Assembly: GCF_033406955.1 (NCBI RefSeq)
Contig: NZ_CP137734.1
Coordinates: forward strand, 62,001-126,000
Length of the DNA: 64,000 nucleotides
DNA from: Streptomyces violaceoruber
GTDB lineage: Bacteria; Actinomycetota; Actinomycetes; Streptomycetales; Streptomycetaceae
Direction of reading: 5' to 3'
This document shows, in pieces, positions 34,057 to 42,259 of this stretch (its first letter is position 1; each line of letters starts with the position of its first letter). The notes under the pieces were generated by a model, which was not told the origin of the DNA, made no database searches, and was given only the letters and a program-made list of their open reading frames with translations. The translations under genes were made by a program, and so were the position numbers.

Positions 34057-34470
34057 GTGAAGAAGCTCGCCTCTGCCCTGCTTTCCGCAGTTCTCCTCGG
34101 CGGCATGTCCGTCGCCGCCGCACCCGCCGCCTCGGCGGTCACCGCGCCGGGCGCCACCGCGTCGGCGGCGCCCGGCTGTGTCACCGAGACCAAGGAGGTG
34201 AGCAAGGGCTACGGAACGATCACCGTGTGCGTCAACGAGGACGGCTCCGCCCGGGCCTACGGCGACCTCCACTGCACCGCGTTCGGCGCCGTTCTCGTGA
34301 TGTGGGAGATCGGCTGGGAGACGGCCTCCGGCGTGAAGGTCTCGACCGTCGCGACGGCCGGCTGGGGAGACGATGACATCGAGTTCGACGTAGACCCCTC
34401 GGCCGGCACGGACGGCATCAAGGGGATCACCGGAGTGGACGAGATCTACCTTGCCACGATCTACATGTGA
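34057..34470 (+). CDS. Small secreted protein
   Basis: 137 aa. Signal peptide MKKLASALLSAVLLGGMSVA, AAPAASA with an Ala-x-Ala site near residue 27-30. The mature ~105-aa domain is beta-rich and acidic, with two cysteines that could pair (GCVTETKEV, ITVCVNEDG) and a third in LHCTAFGAV. Start GTG 34057 is preceded by GAAAGG; ATG 34036 lacks a ribosome site and would put charge-poor residues before the signal peptide. Function unknown. Confidence 0.75.
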   Translation: MKKLASALLSAVLLGGMSVAAAPAASAVTAPGATASAAPGCVTETKEVSKGYGTITVCVNEDGSARAYGDLHCTAFGAVLVMWEIGWETASGVKVSTVATAGWGDDDIEFDVDPSAGTDGIKGITGVDEIYLATIYM

Positions 34471-34523
34471 CCCCGGCCCGCACGCCACCGCGAACCTCTG
34501 TCGAGATCGTGCCGTCCGCTCCG

Positions 34524-34988
34524 TCAGCCCCGCTGAAGGGTGCGGTCGTGCTCCCGGACCGCGATCCGGGCCAGCTTGGTCAGCATCATGCCGTTGCGGA
34601 CCTCGACCAGGTAGTCCACGGGCAGTCCGTGCATCCGGATGCCCGGGCCCCGCAAGGCGTGCCAGTCGAGTACGAAGAGCGTGGCGTCGCCCCAGGGCAC
34701 CAGCTTCATGGCGATGCGGGCCGCGCCGAACGGCTCGGCCTGCGCCTCCAGTTCCAGGCGGCGTTCGGGTTCGCAGATGCGGACGACGCAGGTGTCGTCG
34801 AGGACCAGCGGGCCGGCCCCGACCCGGACGCGCAACCGGGCGCCCACCTGGGGCCAGTGCGGGTCCGCGGCGAGGACCCGCTGGGTTCCGGTCACCCATT
34901 CCCCGTAGCGGTGTCCGTCGGAGAGCAGGCTCCAGACCTCGGACGGGGTACTCAGGATCAGACGACGGTTCCGGGCCAAGCTGAACAC
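34524..34988 (-). CDS. SRPBCC (polyketide cyclase/START-like) protein
   Basis: 154 aa: LARNRRLILSTPSEVWSLLS, DGHRYGEWVTGTQRVLAADP, RLELEAQAEPFGAARIAMKL and a long C-terminal helix LVEVRNGMMLTKLARIAVRE. This is the SRPBCC layout with a deep hydrophobic cavity. Ligand unknown. It is convergent with the secreted-protein gene. Confidence 0.88.
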   Translation of the reverse strand: MFSLARNRRLILSTPSEVWSLLSDGHRYGEWVTGTQRVLAADPHWPQVGARLRVRVGAGPLVLDDTCVVRICEPERRLELEAQAEPFGAARIAMKLVPWGDATLFVLDWHALRGPGIRMHGLPVDYLVEVRNGMMLTKLARIAVREHDRTLQRG

Positions 34989-35242
34989 GCTCCCTCGGGA
35001 CGGCGGCGGCGACGGGGCGACGGGTGACGGGGCGGGGCACGAGACGATCCGCAGTCTGCGGCGCGCCCGTCGACACTAGCCCGGTGCTTCGGTGGCCCAG
35101 GGAAACGCGCCGAGGCATGGGTCCGTCCGGGCGAGGCGCCTCCCGACGGCTGCGGCGGCGAGCCTTCCCCGGTCGGGGCCGATGGCCGAGCCCGGCAGGT
35201 CGGCGGCCGGACCGGACCCGTTCCGGCCGGCGGCACGGTGCG

Positions 35243-36046
35243 TCAGTTCTTGGCCGCGACCCCGCAGACGGACACGTCGGCCGTGGGTTCTTCGGGCCTG
35301 CCCGCGTCCGGGCGCCAGGAAGCCGTGGCGACGACCCCGGGGTCCACCAGGTCCAGTCCGGTGAAGAAGGCGGCGATCTCCTGCGGGGAGCGCAGGTGGT
35401 AGGTGTTGGCCGACTGGCCGTTGTAGACCTGGACCGCCCTGTTCAGTGCCTCGTTGTTGTCGGTGCCGTCGCTCAGGGCCAGGCAGCTGCCCCGGGGCAG
35501 CGCCGCCATCAGTGTGTCCAGCAGCTCCGCGGGACGCTCGGCGTCGGAGATCTGCCCCATGATCCCGAGGGCGGTCAGCGCGACGGGGCGGCTGAGGTCC
35601 AGGGTTCTGGCGGCTTCGGCCAGGATCCGCTCCGGGTGCCTGACATCGGCGTCGACGTAGGCGCAGGCGCCTTCGGGTGTGCTGGTGAGCAGCGCCCGGG
35701 CATGTGTGAGGACGAGGGGGTCGTTGTCCACGTACACGATGCGGCTCTCCGGCGCGATGCGCTGGGCCAGCTCGTGCGTGTTGTCCGCGGTGGGCAGTCC
35801 GGTGCCGATGTCGAGGAACTGGCGGATGCCGACCTCGCCGGCCAGGAAGCGTACCGCGCGTGCCAGGAACCGCCGTTGCAGGCGGGCGACGGCGGCGAAC
35901 TCCGGAAACGTCGTCAGGATGACGTCGCCGGCCTCGCTGTCGACGGGGTAGTTGTCCTTGCCTCCCAGCAGGTAGTTCCAGACCCGGGCGGAGTGCGGCC
36001 GATCGGTCTGCAGTCGCGCCCCGGCTTCTTCGCGCGGATCAGTCAT
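35243..36046 (-). CDS. DUF574 / SAV2177-family SAM methyltransferase
   Basis: 267 aa. The family signature is clear: TDRPHSARVWNYLLGGKDNY, then RRFLARAVRFLAGEVGIRQF, LDIGTGLPTADNTHELAQRI (SAM loop) and VYVDNDPLVLTHARALL. Streptomyces genomes carry dozens of these; substrates are unknown. Start ATG 36046. Confidence 0.93.
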   Translation of the reverse strand: MTDPREEAGARLQTDRPHSARVWNYLLGGKDNYPVDSEAGDVILTTFPEFAAVARLQRRFLARAVRFLAGEVGIRQFLDIGTGLPTADNTHELAQRIAPESRIVYVDNDPLVLTHARALLTSTPEGACAYVDADVRHPERILAEAARTLDLSRPVALTALGIMGQISDAERPAELLDTLMAALPRGSCLALSDGTDNNEALNRAVQVYNGQSANTYHLRSPQEIAAFFTGLDLVDPGVVATASWRPDAGRPEEPTADVSVCGVAAKN

Positions 36047-36111
36047 GGACGAAGCTTCACACAACGCAGTACGGCTGGGAGCGAAGTACCGAACTTCCCG
36101 GCGCCGCGGGC

Positions 36112-36651
36112 TCAGACGGACGGCGTGAGCGGGGGCCGCAGGCCCAGCCACTGCTCGGCGTCCCAGGCCCGGAACCGCTCCACCTCGGTGAAGCCCAGCT
36201 TGGCCGCCAGGCGCATCGAGCCGGTGTTGGCGGTCTGCGTGTTGAGCACCACCGGCTCGCCCGGAAGGACGCCGTCGAGCCAGTCCAGTGCCGCCGCGCA
36301 CGCCTCGGCGGCGTACCCGAGTCCCCACGCCCGCGGCAGGAACAGGTAGCCGAGATCGACCTTCCCCACCGCAACCGGGCAGCAGTGCTCCCGTGTTCGC
36401 CTGAGCAGGACCTGCCCGATCATCTCCCCGTCGAGGTCGACGACGAAGCTCCCGGGCCATCGCTCGGGGGTCCCGGGCAGCTCACGCTCCAGTTCCGCAC
36501 GGGGGCGCGGACCGCCGAGGTAGGTGTGCACCTCGGGCGACGCCAGCAGCTCGACGAACGCGGCACGGTCCGCGGCCCCGGGCTCCCGGAGCACGAGTCT
36601 CGCGGTTCTGATCGGTACGGGCGGCCAAGCGACGGGCCCCAGGTCTGACAT
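36112..36651 (-). CDS. GNAT acetyltransferase, RimJ-like
   Basis: 179 aa: PIRTARLVLREPGAADRAAF, VDLDGEMIGQVLLRR, VDLGYLFLPRAWGLGYAAEA (acetyl-CoA loop WGLGYA) and TQTANTGSMRLAAKLGFTEV. This is the RimJ/RimL type, acting on protein N-termini or small amines. Divergent from the PAP2 gene. Confidence 0.9.
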   Translation of the reverse strand: MSDLGPVAWPPVPIRTARLVLREPGAADRAAFVELLASPEVHTYLGGPRPRAELERELPGTPERWPGSFVVDLDGEMIGQVLLRRTREHCCPVAVGKVDLGYLFLPRAWGLGYAAEACAAALDWLDGVLPGEPVVLNTQTANTGSMRLAAKLGFTEVERFRAWDAEQWLGLRPPLTPSV

Positions 36652-36717
36652 GGGCGCAGGCTAACAAGCCCGGCGGACACCGGACATCGCTCGCTGGCGA
36701 CTTCGACGCGTTGTCAA

Positions 36718-36735
36718 CCCCGACGATCGTCGGGG
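36718..36735. promoter_or_regulatory. Perfect 18-bp palindrome between GNAT and PAP2 genes
   Basis: CCCCGACGATCGTCGGGG lies in the 141-bp divergent gap, 57 bp before the PAP2 start. In a divergent region it is more likely an operator than a terminator. Confidence 0.45.
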
Positions 36736-36792
36736 CCCGGGGTTGCCGTTCGGCCCGGGTGTCCGGGCGGGCGTGCTTCTACGTTTCCGCTC

Positions 36793-37779
36793 ATGGAACG
36801 AGAACCGCGAAAGAAGGTCCGGGCCGGCCGGTGGCTCGGTGCGTCGGCCGTCCTGGGTACGGGAGCAGGAGTGCTCGCGTGGCTGTCCCCCGGCGGGCTG
36901 GGCCGGGCCGGCCCCGTCGAGGTCACCGGCGGGGCTTCGGCGTCCGCGTACCGGTCGGTCACGGGGGCGTTGGCGGACGCGCCGTCATGGGCGGCGGCCG
37001 CTCTGGAAGCGGCCACCGAGGGCACGCTCGTGATCCTCGGAGCGCTGCTGCTGTGGGCGGCGTGGACGGCGGTGCGCCGCAAGGACGCCCGAGGGGTCGC
37101 CGGGGCCGTGCTGACCGGCCTCGGCACCGTCGTGGCCTACGCGGGAAGTGAGGCACTGAAACTCGTGGTGGACGAGGAACGTCCCTGCCGTGCGCTCGAT
37201 GCCGGGGCCGAGTCGGTCGCGGAGTGCCCGGGCGTCGGGGACTGGTCGTTCCCGAGCAACCACGCCACCCTGGCCGCCGGGCTGGCCGTCGGGCTCGCCG
37301 TCCTGCGGCCCCGGCTCGCCGTGGTCACGCTGCCGTTGGCCGGGGCGGCCGCACTGCTGCGCGTGCTGGTGGGGGTGCACTACCCGCACGACGTGCTTGC
37401 CGGTGCGACGCTCGGCGGCGCCGTCGTGGCGGCGGTGCTCCTCGTGTTCTGGCCCGCGGCCCAGGGTGCGGCCTCACGGCTGGGGAGGCTGCGGCGCGAT
37501 GATGCCGGCCTCATGAGCCACGACCGCGGCGGCGGCCCGGTTGTCGACGCCCAGCCTCGCCAGAAGGGAGCTCACGTGGGCTTTGACCGTTCCCTCCACC
37601 ACATGCAGTCGCCGGGCGATCTGACCGTTGGACAGACCGGCGCCGAGAAGGGCGAGTACGTCTCGTTCCCGGGCGGTGAGGGCCGCGACCCGGTCACGGG
37701 CAGCGGAACGCCGACCGGCCAGGGTGCCGGCTCCCGTGGCGGCGAGGTGCGCGACGACCCGGGCCGCGACCCGCGGTGA
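36793..37779 (+). CDS. PAP2-family phosphatase with antisense-overlapping tail
   Basis: The 328-aa frame begins with four or more TM segments and the complete phosphatase motifs KLVVDEERPCRA (K-x6-RP), PSNHATLAAG (PSGH variant with Asn) and LLRVLVGVHYPHDVLAG (SR-x5-H-x3-D). Homologues end near residue 235; here no stop occurs until 37779, so the last ~100 residues are polar and read from the antisense of the response regulator gene. The family acts on membrane lipid phosphates or undecaprenyl diphosphate. Start ATG 36793. Confidence 0.82.
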   Translation: MEREPRKKVRAGRWLGASAVLGTGAGVLAWLSPGGLGRAGPVEVTGGASASAYRSVTGALADAPSWAAAALEAATEGTLVILGALLLWAAWTAVRRKDARGVAGAVLTGLGTVVAYAGSEALKLVVDEERPCRALDAGAESVAECPGVGDWSFPSNHATLAAGLAVGLAVLRPRLAVVTLPLAGAAALLRVLVGVHYPHDVLAGATLGGAVVAAVLLVFWPAAQGAASRLGRLRRDDAGLMSHDRGGGPVVDAQPRQKGAHVGFDRSLHHMQSPGDLTVGQTGAEKGEYVSFPGGEGRDPVTGSGTPTGQGAGSRGGEVRDDPGRDPR

Positions 37780-38154
37780 CAGGTAGGCGGCTCCCCCGGC
37801 CACCGCGCGGACTCCGGTGAGCAGTTCCTCGGGCTCGCCCGACTTGATCAGGAAACCGGCCGCGCCGCCGCCCGGGGCCTGCAGGATGTAGTCGTCCTCG
37901 CCGAAGGTCGTGAGCATGATGACGCCGGTGCCCGGCACGGCGGTGCGGATCTCCGCGGCGGCGTCGATGCCGTTGAGGCCCGGCATGCGGATGTCGAGTA
38001 CGGCGACCGCGGGACGGTGGCGTCGCACCAGTTCCACGGCGTCGTGCCCGTCGGCGGCTTCGGCGACGACGTCGATGTCCGCGGCGGTGGCGAGGACGGC
38101 GCGCACCCCGGCACGGATCATCGGCTCGTCGTCGGCGATCAGCACCCGGATCAT
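37474..38154 (-). CDS. NarL/FixJ-type response regulator
   Basis: 226 aa. Receiver: IADDEP acidic pocket (D8, D9), phospho-acceptor D54 in VAVLDIRMPG, MLTTF and FLIKSG. LuxR HTH: VAALTARERDVLALLGAGLS, NGQIARRLHVVEGTVKAHVS. It lies seven bases downstream of the histidine kinase gene, its cognate partner. Its 3' half overlaps, antisense, the extended PAP2 frame by 306 bp. Confidence 0.95.
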   Translation of the reverse strand: MIRVLIADDEPMIRAGVRAVLATAADIDVVAEAADGHDAVELVRRHRPAVAVLDIRMPGLNGIDAAAEIRTAVPGTGVIMLTTFGEDDYILQAPGGGAAGFLIKSGEPEELLTGVRAVAGGAAYLSPRVAARVVAHLAATGAGTLAGRRSAARDRVAALTARERDVLALLGAGLSNGQIARRLHVVEGTVKAHVSSLLARLGVDNRAAAAVVAHEAGIIAPQPPQP

Positions 38155-38161
38155 CGCGCGC

Positions 38162-39643
38162 TCACGGGGCGACCGTACCCAGGGACACCAGGGTGTCCTC
38201 CCGGAAGCAGAGCCGGTAGGCGTCGCCGGACCGGTCGTCGAAGCGGTCGGCCGTCATCGCGTAGTACTCGCACGTCGTGCCCTCTCCCATCGGCTCGTCG
38301 GTCGGCGGCCGGTAGTCGGTCTGCCGTTCCGGCAGGAAGCGCCGTACCTCGGAACGATCCTGCCCCACGTGCAGGCGGGCGTAGTCACGCGGGTCCAGGA
38401 CCGACTGTGCCGCCGACCGGGTCTCCCAGACCATGAGCACCCCGCTCAGCAGCGCCGCCGTCACCAGGGGCACCATGGCCGCGGCGACCAGGGTCCGGCC
38501 GGCCCTGCGCCGGGCGCGGCGGTGTTCCTGCGGCAGCGCGTCGTCGCGGGAGGCCGGGAGCGCGAGCGGCGAGGGCGGGGGCGGCGAGGGGTGGTGCGCG
38601 GGCGGCGAGGGGTGGTGCGGAATGCGGGCGACGACCGCGTAGCCTCCGTCGCGCGGCCCGTGCCGGAACGAGCCGCCGGTCAGCCGCACCCGTTCCCCGA
38701 GGCCGATCAGGCCGAGCCCTCCGATGCCGGGCCGGGTCCGTACCCGGTCGGCGGACGGCGGTGGGCCGTTCTCCACGACGACCTCCGTCCGGGTTGCCGT
38801 GTGCGTCACATGAACGGTGGTCCTCGCGCCCGGCGCGTGTTTGGCCACGTTGGTGAGGGCCTCCTGCACCACCCGGTGCGCCGCCCGCGCCACCACGGGC
38901 GGCAGATCGTCCGTCTCGCCGTCGACGCGCAGCTCCACGGGGAGGCCGGCCTCGGACGCTTCGGAGGTCAGCCGGGTGAGGCCGGGGTCGTCCGGCTCGA
39001 CCGGGGTCGCGCCGGTCTCCTCCCGCAGGACACCGATCACCTCGCCGAGGCGCTCCACCGCGCCCGCCGCCCTGGCCCGGATGTCGGCCGCCGCCCTCTG
39101 GTGGTGTTCCGCGAGGTCCGGCGCGAGTTTGGGCGCGCCGGCCGACAGGGCGATCAGGCTGAGGTCGTGTCCCAGCACGTCGTGCATGTCCTGCGCGATG
39201 CGCGTCCGCTCCCGCAACCTCGCCTGGTCGGCGATCAGTTGCTGCTCGCGTTGCAGTTGACCGGCGCGCTCCCACCCGGCCCGGACGAGCTGGCGGTACT
39301 GGCACCAGAACCGGCCCGCGAACCAGGGCAGCATCATGGCGGCGACCACCACGGCCACGAACCGGCCGGCCAGCGGGAGCCAGGCGGGAACGACGGCCAG
39401 GGCGGTCACACCGGCCGCGAGAACCGCGAGCAGGGCGAGCGCCGTCGGGGCCGTCCGCCCGGGCCGGCGTCCCGCGAGGAACGCGGTGACGGCGGTCGGA
39501 ACCGTCCACCGCAGGTCGGTCACGCTCAGGCCGGCGGCCACCGCGGTGGCCGTGTTGAGGAGGGTCGCTGGATCACGTACCAGCCGCGGGAGCGTGTTCC
39601 GGGGCGTTGCTGCCGTCCCGTTGTCGGTCAGTGTGCTGTCCAC
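38162..39643 (-). CDS. DesK-type histidine kinase with extracellular C-terminal domain
   Basis: 493 aa from GTG 39643 (an upstream start at 39712 is possible). N-terminal TM segments lie at ~30-110, then HisKA_3 with the phospho-His in IAQDMHDVLGHDLSLIALSA (H154) and a HATPase_c with EALTNVAKHAPGA and GIGGLGLIGLGERV. Unusually, a Pro/His-rich linker, another TM helix (VAAAMVPLVTAALLSGVLMV) and a ~88-residue outside tail follow. The tail has LHVGQDRSEVRRFLPE and TCEYYAMTADRFDD, like small lipoprotein-type (SmpA-like) folds. Forms an operon with the response regulator. Confidence 0.9.
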   Translation of the reverse strand: MDSTLTDNGTAATPRNTLPRLVRDPATLLNTATAVAAGLSVTDLRWTVPTAVTAFLAGRRPGRTAPTALALLAVLAAGVTALAVVPAWLPLAGRFVAVVVAAMMLPWFAGRFWCQYRQLVRAGWERAGQLQREQQLIADQARLRERTRIAQDMHDVLGHDLSLIALSAGAPKLAPDLAEHHQRAAADIRARAAGAVERLGEVIGVLREETGATPVEPDDPGLTRLTSEASEAGLPVELRVDGETDDLPPVVARAAHRVVQEALTNVAKHAPGARTTVHVTHTATRTEVVVENGPPPSADRVRTRPGIGGLGLIGLGERVRLTGGSFRHGPRDGGYAVVARIPHHPSPPAHHPSPPPPSPLALPASRDDALPQEHRRARRRAGRTLVAAAMVPLVTAALLSGVLMVWETRSAAQSVLDPRDYARLHVGQDRSEVRRFLPERQTDYRPPTDEPMGEGTTCEYYAMTADRFDDRSGDAYRLCFREDTLVSLGTVAP

Positions 39644-39770
39644 GGAGGTGACGGTACGGACCTCGGACGACGGCCGGCCACTGCCGAAAGTCTCATTCCG
39701 TGCGCCCCGCACCGCGACCGCCGACGGCGGTACGGCTCGGGCGCGGAGGTCGCCCGCGTGGGCCGTGGCC

Positions 39771-40517
39771 TCACATCAGGGATCTCAGCACGTCGACCTC
39801 GCAGCCCGGCGCGAAGGGGTCGAAGCCGTGCTCGCTCAGCCAGCGAACCGCCAGCAGGCTTCGCAACGACCACCATGCGTGGATCACGTCGATGTCGATG
39901 TCGGCGCCATAGCCGGCGATGACGTCGTCGAGGTGCTCCTCGTGTCCGAGGGTGAATGTCGCGAGGTCGTACAGGGGGTCTCCTTGGCCCGCCTCGGACC
40001 AGTCGATGATGCCCGTGACCTCGTCGCCGTCGACGAAGACGTGTGCGATCTGCAGGTCGCCGTGCGTGAACGCCGCAGTCCACGGCCGGAGCGCTGCCTC
40101 GGCGACCCGGCGGTTGCGGGTGACCAGGTCGGCGGGCAGGACGCCGTTCGTGACGAGCGACGCGCACTCGTCGTCGAGTTCCGCCGCCAGCGCGGCGACG
40201 CTCCGGCCGGCCCGGCCCCGCCAGGGCGGCAACGGCGCGTCGTGCAGCTTCCGGATGGCGGCGCCCGCCGCGGCCCACCCCGCCGGCGACCCGGTCGACG
40301 GCCCGCCGAGGCGACCGAGCGTCGTCCCCGGCAGTGCGGTGATCGCGAGCACGGGCGGCTGGTGCCACAGGACCTGCGGGGTCGGGACCGGCACGCGGGA
40401 CATCGTCTCGATCTCGGCGTCGATGCGCGCCTGGTCCGCGTCCACCTTCAGGAACACGTCACCGACGCGCAGGGTCGCACGCTCGGAATGGGCGACGACG
40501 ACTTCGACCTCATCCAT
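39771..40517 (-). CDS. APH-family phosphotransferase
   Basis: 248 aa, kinase-like fold: VFLKVDADQARIDAEIETMS (ATP-binding Lys), LAITALPGTTL, catalytic loop FTHGDLQIAHVFVDGDEVTG and metal loop IIDWSEAGQGDPLYDLATF. Could phosphorylate aminoglycosides, choline-like or other small molecules. The catalytic loop has HGDLQIAHV instead of the usual HGDLHPGN, so the substrate cannot be guessed. Confidence 0.88.
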   Translation of the reverse strand: MDEVEVVVAHSERATLRVGDVFLKVDADQARIDAEIETMSRVPVPTPQVLWHQPPVLAITALPGTTLGRLGGPSTGSPAGWAAAGAAIRKLHDAPLPPWRGRAGRSVAALAAELDDECASLVTNGVLPADLVTRNRRVAEAALRPWTAAFTHGDLQIAHVFVDGDEVTGIIDWSEAGQGDPLYDLATFTLGHEEHLDDVIAGYGADIDIDVIHAWWSLRSLLAVRWLSEHGFDPFAPGCEVDVLRSLM

Positions 40518-40625
40518 GGGCGACCAGTATCCCGGCAGTGATCGCCGGCGTCCCCCGGTTTTCCGTCCACCTGCCGACGAGTGCCGTCGCAGGTGAACTC
40601 CGATCGGCTTCTCGAAGGCGGCCGC

Positions 40626-41054
40626 CTACCGGCGTCCGGTGAGGTGGGCCGTCAGGCGGGACAGCAGGGCGACCGACTCGCTCAGCCGCCGTCTCTCGTC
40701 GGGGTCGAAGGTCTCGCGGATGGCGGTGCCGAGGGCGCCCGCGCGACGGGTGCGCTCGCGCCGGAGACGGGAGCGGCCGGCGTCGGTGAGGCGCAGCAGG
40801 AGCTTGCGGCCGTCGCCGGGGTGCGGCTCCCCGCGGACCAGGCCGGCGGCGGAGAGGTCCTTGACCGACTTGGCGGCCGACTGGTGTGTGACGCCGCGCA
40901 GTCGGGCGAGGTCGGCCGTGGTCAGGGGGCCGTCGCGGTCGAGGAATCCGAGGATGGCGGCTTCGCCGGGGGGCATGGTGTCCACGGCTCTTACTGCCCG
41001 GACCAGCTCACCGATCGACCGTCGCAGCTCCTCGGCCAGCGCGTCTTCGTCCAT
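40626..41054 (-). CDS. MarR-family transcriptional regulator
   Basis: 142 aa: MPPGEAAILGFLDRDGPLTT, ADLARLRGVTHQSAAKSVKD as HTH, GLVRGEPHPGDGRKLLLRLT as wing. It is divergent from the MBL-fold gene at 41154. TTGTACAG/TTGTACAA repeats lie between them, so it probably represses that gene and itself. Confidence 0.9.
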   Translation of the reverse strand: MDEDALAEELRRSIGELVRAVRAVDTMPPGEAAILGFLDRDGPLTTADLARLRGVTHQSAAKSVKDLSAAGLVRGEPHPGDGRKLLLRLTDAGRSRLRRERTRRAGALGTAIRETFDPDERRRLSESVALLSRLTAHLTGRR

Positions 41055-41086
41055 GGAGACATCCTAGCCGGTTCTCCCACATCCAG

Positions 41087-41107
41087 TTGTACAGTTAGGT
41101 TGTACAA
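41087..41107. promoter_or_regulatory. TTGTACA repeat, putative MarR operator
   Basis: TTGTACAG (41087-41094) and the palindrome TTGTACAA (41100-41107), 13 bp start to start, in the 99-bp gap between the MarR and MBL genes. Confidence 0.6.
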
Positions 41108-41153
41108 AACAAACGAGCACACGTGCTGCTCGATGAAGGCGGAGGACAAGGAC

Positions 41154-41804
41154 ATGGCGGTCGTGGAACTCACCAAGTTCGGTCATGCGTGTGTGCGGCT
41201 CGAGAAGGACGGGCGCCGCCTGGTCGTCGACCCGGGCGGTCTGACCGGCCCCGAGGCGTTGGACGGCGCTGACGCGGTGCTCGTGACGCACGAGCACTTC
41301 GACCACTTCTCGGAGGAGTTGCTGCGCCGGGCGGCCGCGGCGCGTCCGGGTCTGCGCATCTGGACCAACTCCTCCGTCGCCAAGCGGCTGGACGGTCTCG
41401 GCGCGCAGGTCTCCACCACCGGGGAGGGGGACGCCTTCAGCGTCGCGGGCTTCGACCTCACGGTGCACGGAACCTGGCACGCGGTCATCCACCCGGATGT
41501 CCCGCGCATGCCCAACATCGGGTTCCTGGTGGACGAGTCCCTGTTCCACCCCGGCGACGCCCTGACCGTCCCGGACGCTCCGGTCGGCACGCTGCTGCTG
41601 CCCGTGCACGCTCCCTGGTCCACGGTCGGCGATCTGATCGACTACGTGCGCGAGGTCGCTCCCCGCGATGCCTACGCCGTCCATGACGGCGCCCTGAACG
41701 ACGTCGGCACCGCGATGGTCGAGGGCTTCCTCGGGGAGCGGGGCCCCGGGGTCCCGGCTCGCTACCGTCGGCTGGCACCGGGCGCGAGTGTCCGGATCGG
41801 GTGA
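41154..41804 (+). CDS. MBL-fold metal-dependent hydrolase (UlaG-like)
   Basis: 216 aa: MAVVELTKFGHACVRLEKDG, RRLVVDPGGL, metal motif VTHEHFDHFSEE (HxHxDH), then FSVAGFDLTVHGTWHAVIHP and FHPGDALTVP with further ligands. This is the compact UlaG/YtkL type, acting on phosphodiesters or lactones. Start ATG 41154 has GGAGGA nine bases upstream. Controlled by the divergent MarR gene (inferred). Confidence 0.9.
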   Translation: MAVVELTKFGHACVRLEKDGRRLVVDPGGLTGPEALDGADAVLVTHEHFDHFSEELLRRAAAARPGLRIWTNSSVAKRLDGLGAQVSTTGEGDAFSVAGFDLTVHGTWHAVIHPDVPRMPNIGFLVDESLFHPGDALTVPDAPVGTLLLPVHAPWSTVGDLIDYVREVAPRDAYAVHDGALNDVGTAMVEGFLGERGPGVPARYRRLAPGASVRIG

Positions 41805-41837
41805 GGTCCGGCGGCGCCGGTCGCGGCGTGCCGACGC

Positions 41838-42122
41838 CTATGACGCCGAGGGCTTCTCCTCGCGGTACAGCACGAGGTGCTCGTGGTGGAGCACGCCGTC
41901 CCGCAGGTCTCCGGTGGCGGTGAAGCCGGTGTCGTCGACGTAGTCGAGGTGGTCGCCGGTCACCGTGTAGCGGCCCGTGTACGCGCTGCGCCGATCCCCC
42001 CGGGCCTCGTCGTAGCGCCCGTCCGGCAGCAGCTCCTGACGGATGTGGCCGTCCGCGGTCACCCACGTGCCGACCACGTCGGCGTTCTCACGGTTGCTCC
42101 GGTCCCGCGCGTTCGCTGTCAT
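41838..42122 (-). CDS. Atu4866-domain protein
   Basis: 94 aa, entirely one lipocalin-like small beta domain: VVGTWVTADGHIRQELLPDG, RYDEARGDRRSAYTGRYTVT and DHLDYVDDTGFTATGDLRDG. It matches the Atu4866 family, seen alone or fused to SDR or HTH proteins. Start 42122 follows GAAGGGAAGG. Divergent from the MmyB-type HTH gene at 42260, a very common pairing. Confidence 0.88.
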   Translation of the reverse strand: MTANARDRSNRENADVVGTWVTADGHIRQELLPDGRYDEARGDRRSAYTGRYTVTGDHLDYVDDTGFTATGDLRDGVLHHEHLVLYREEKPSAS

Positions 42123-42259
42123 CGCACCTTCCCTTCCTCGGTGGGCGTGGCCTCTGCACAGCCGAGTCTGCGCGGGTCGGCCAGGAGGATCCAGGACGTT
42201 CGCTGCCTGGGTGCGGCACACCCGGGCAGCGCACCGGAGCACCGCCTAGCCTTGGCGGC

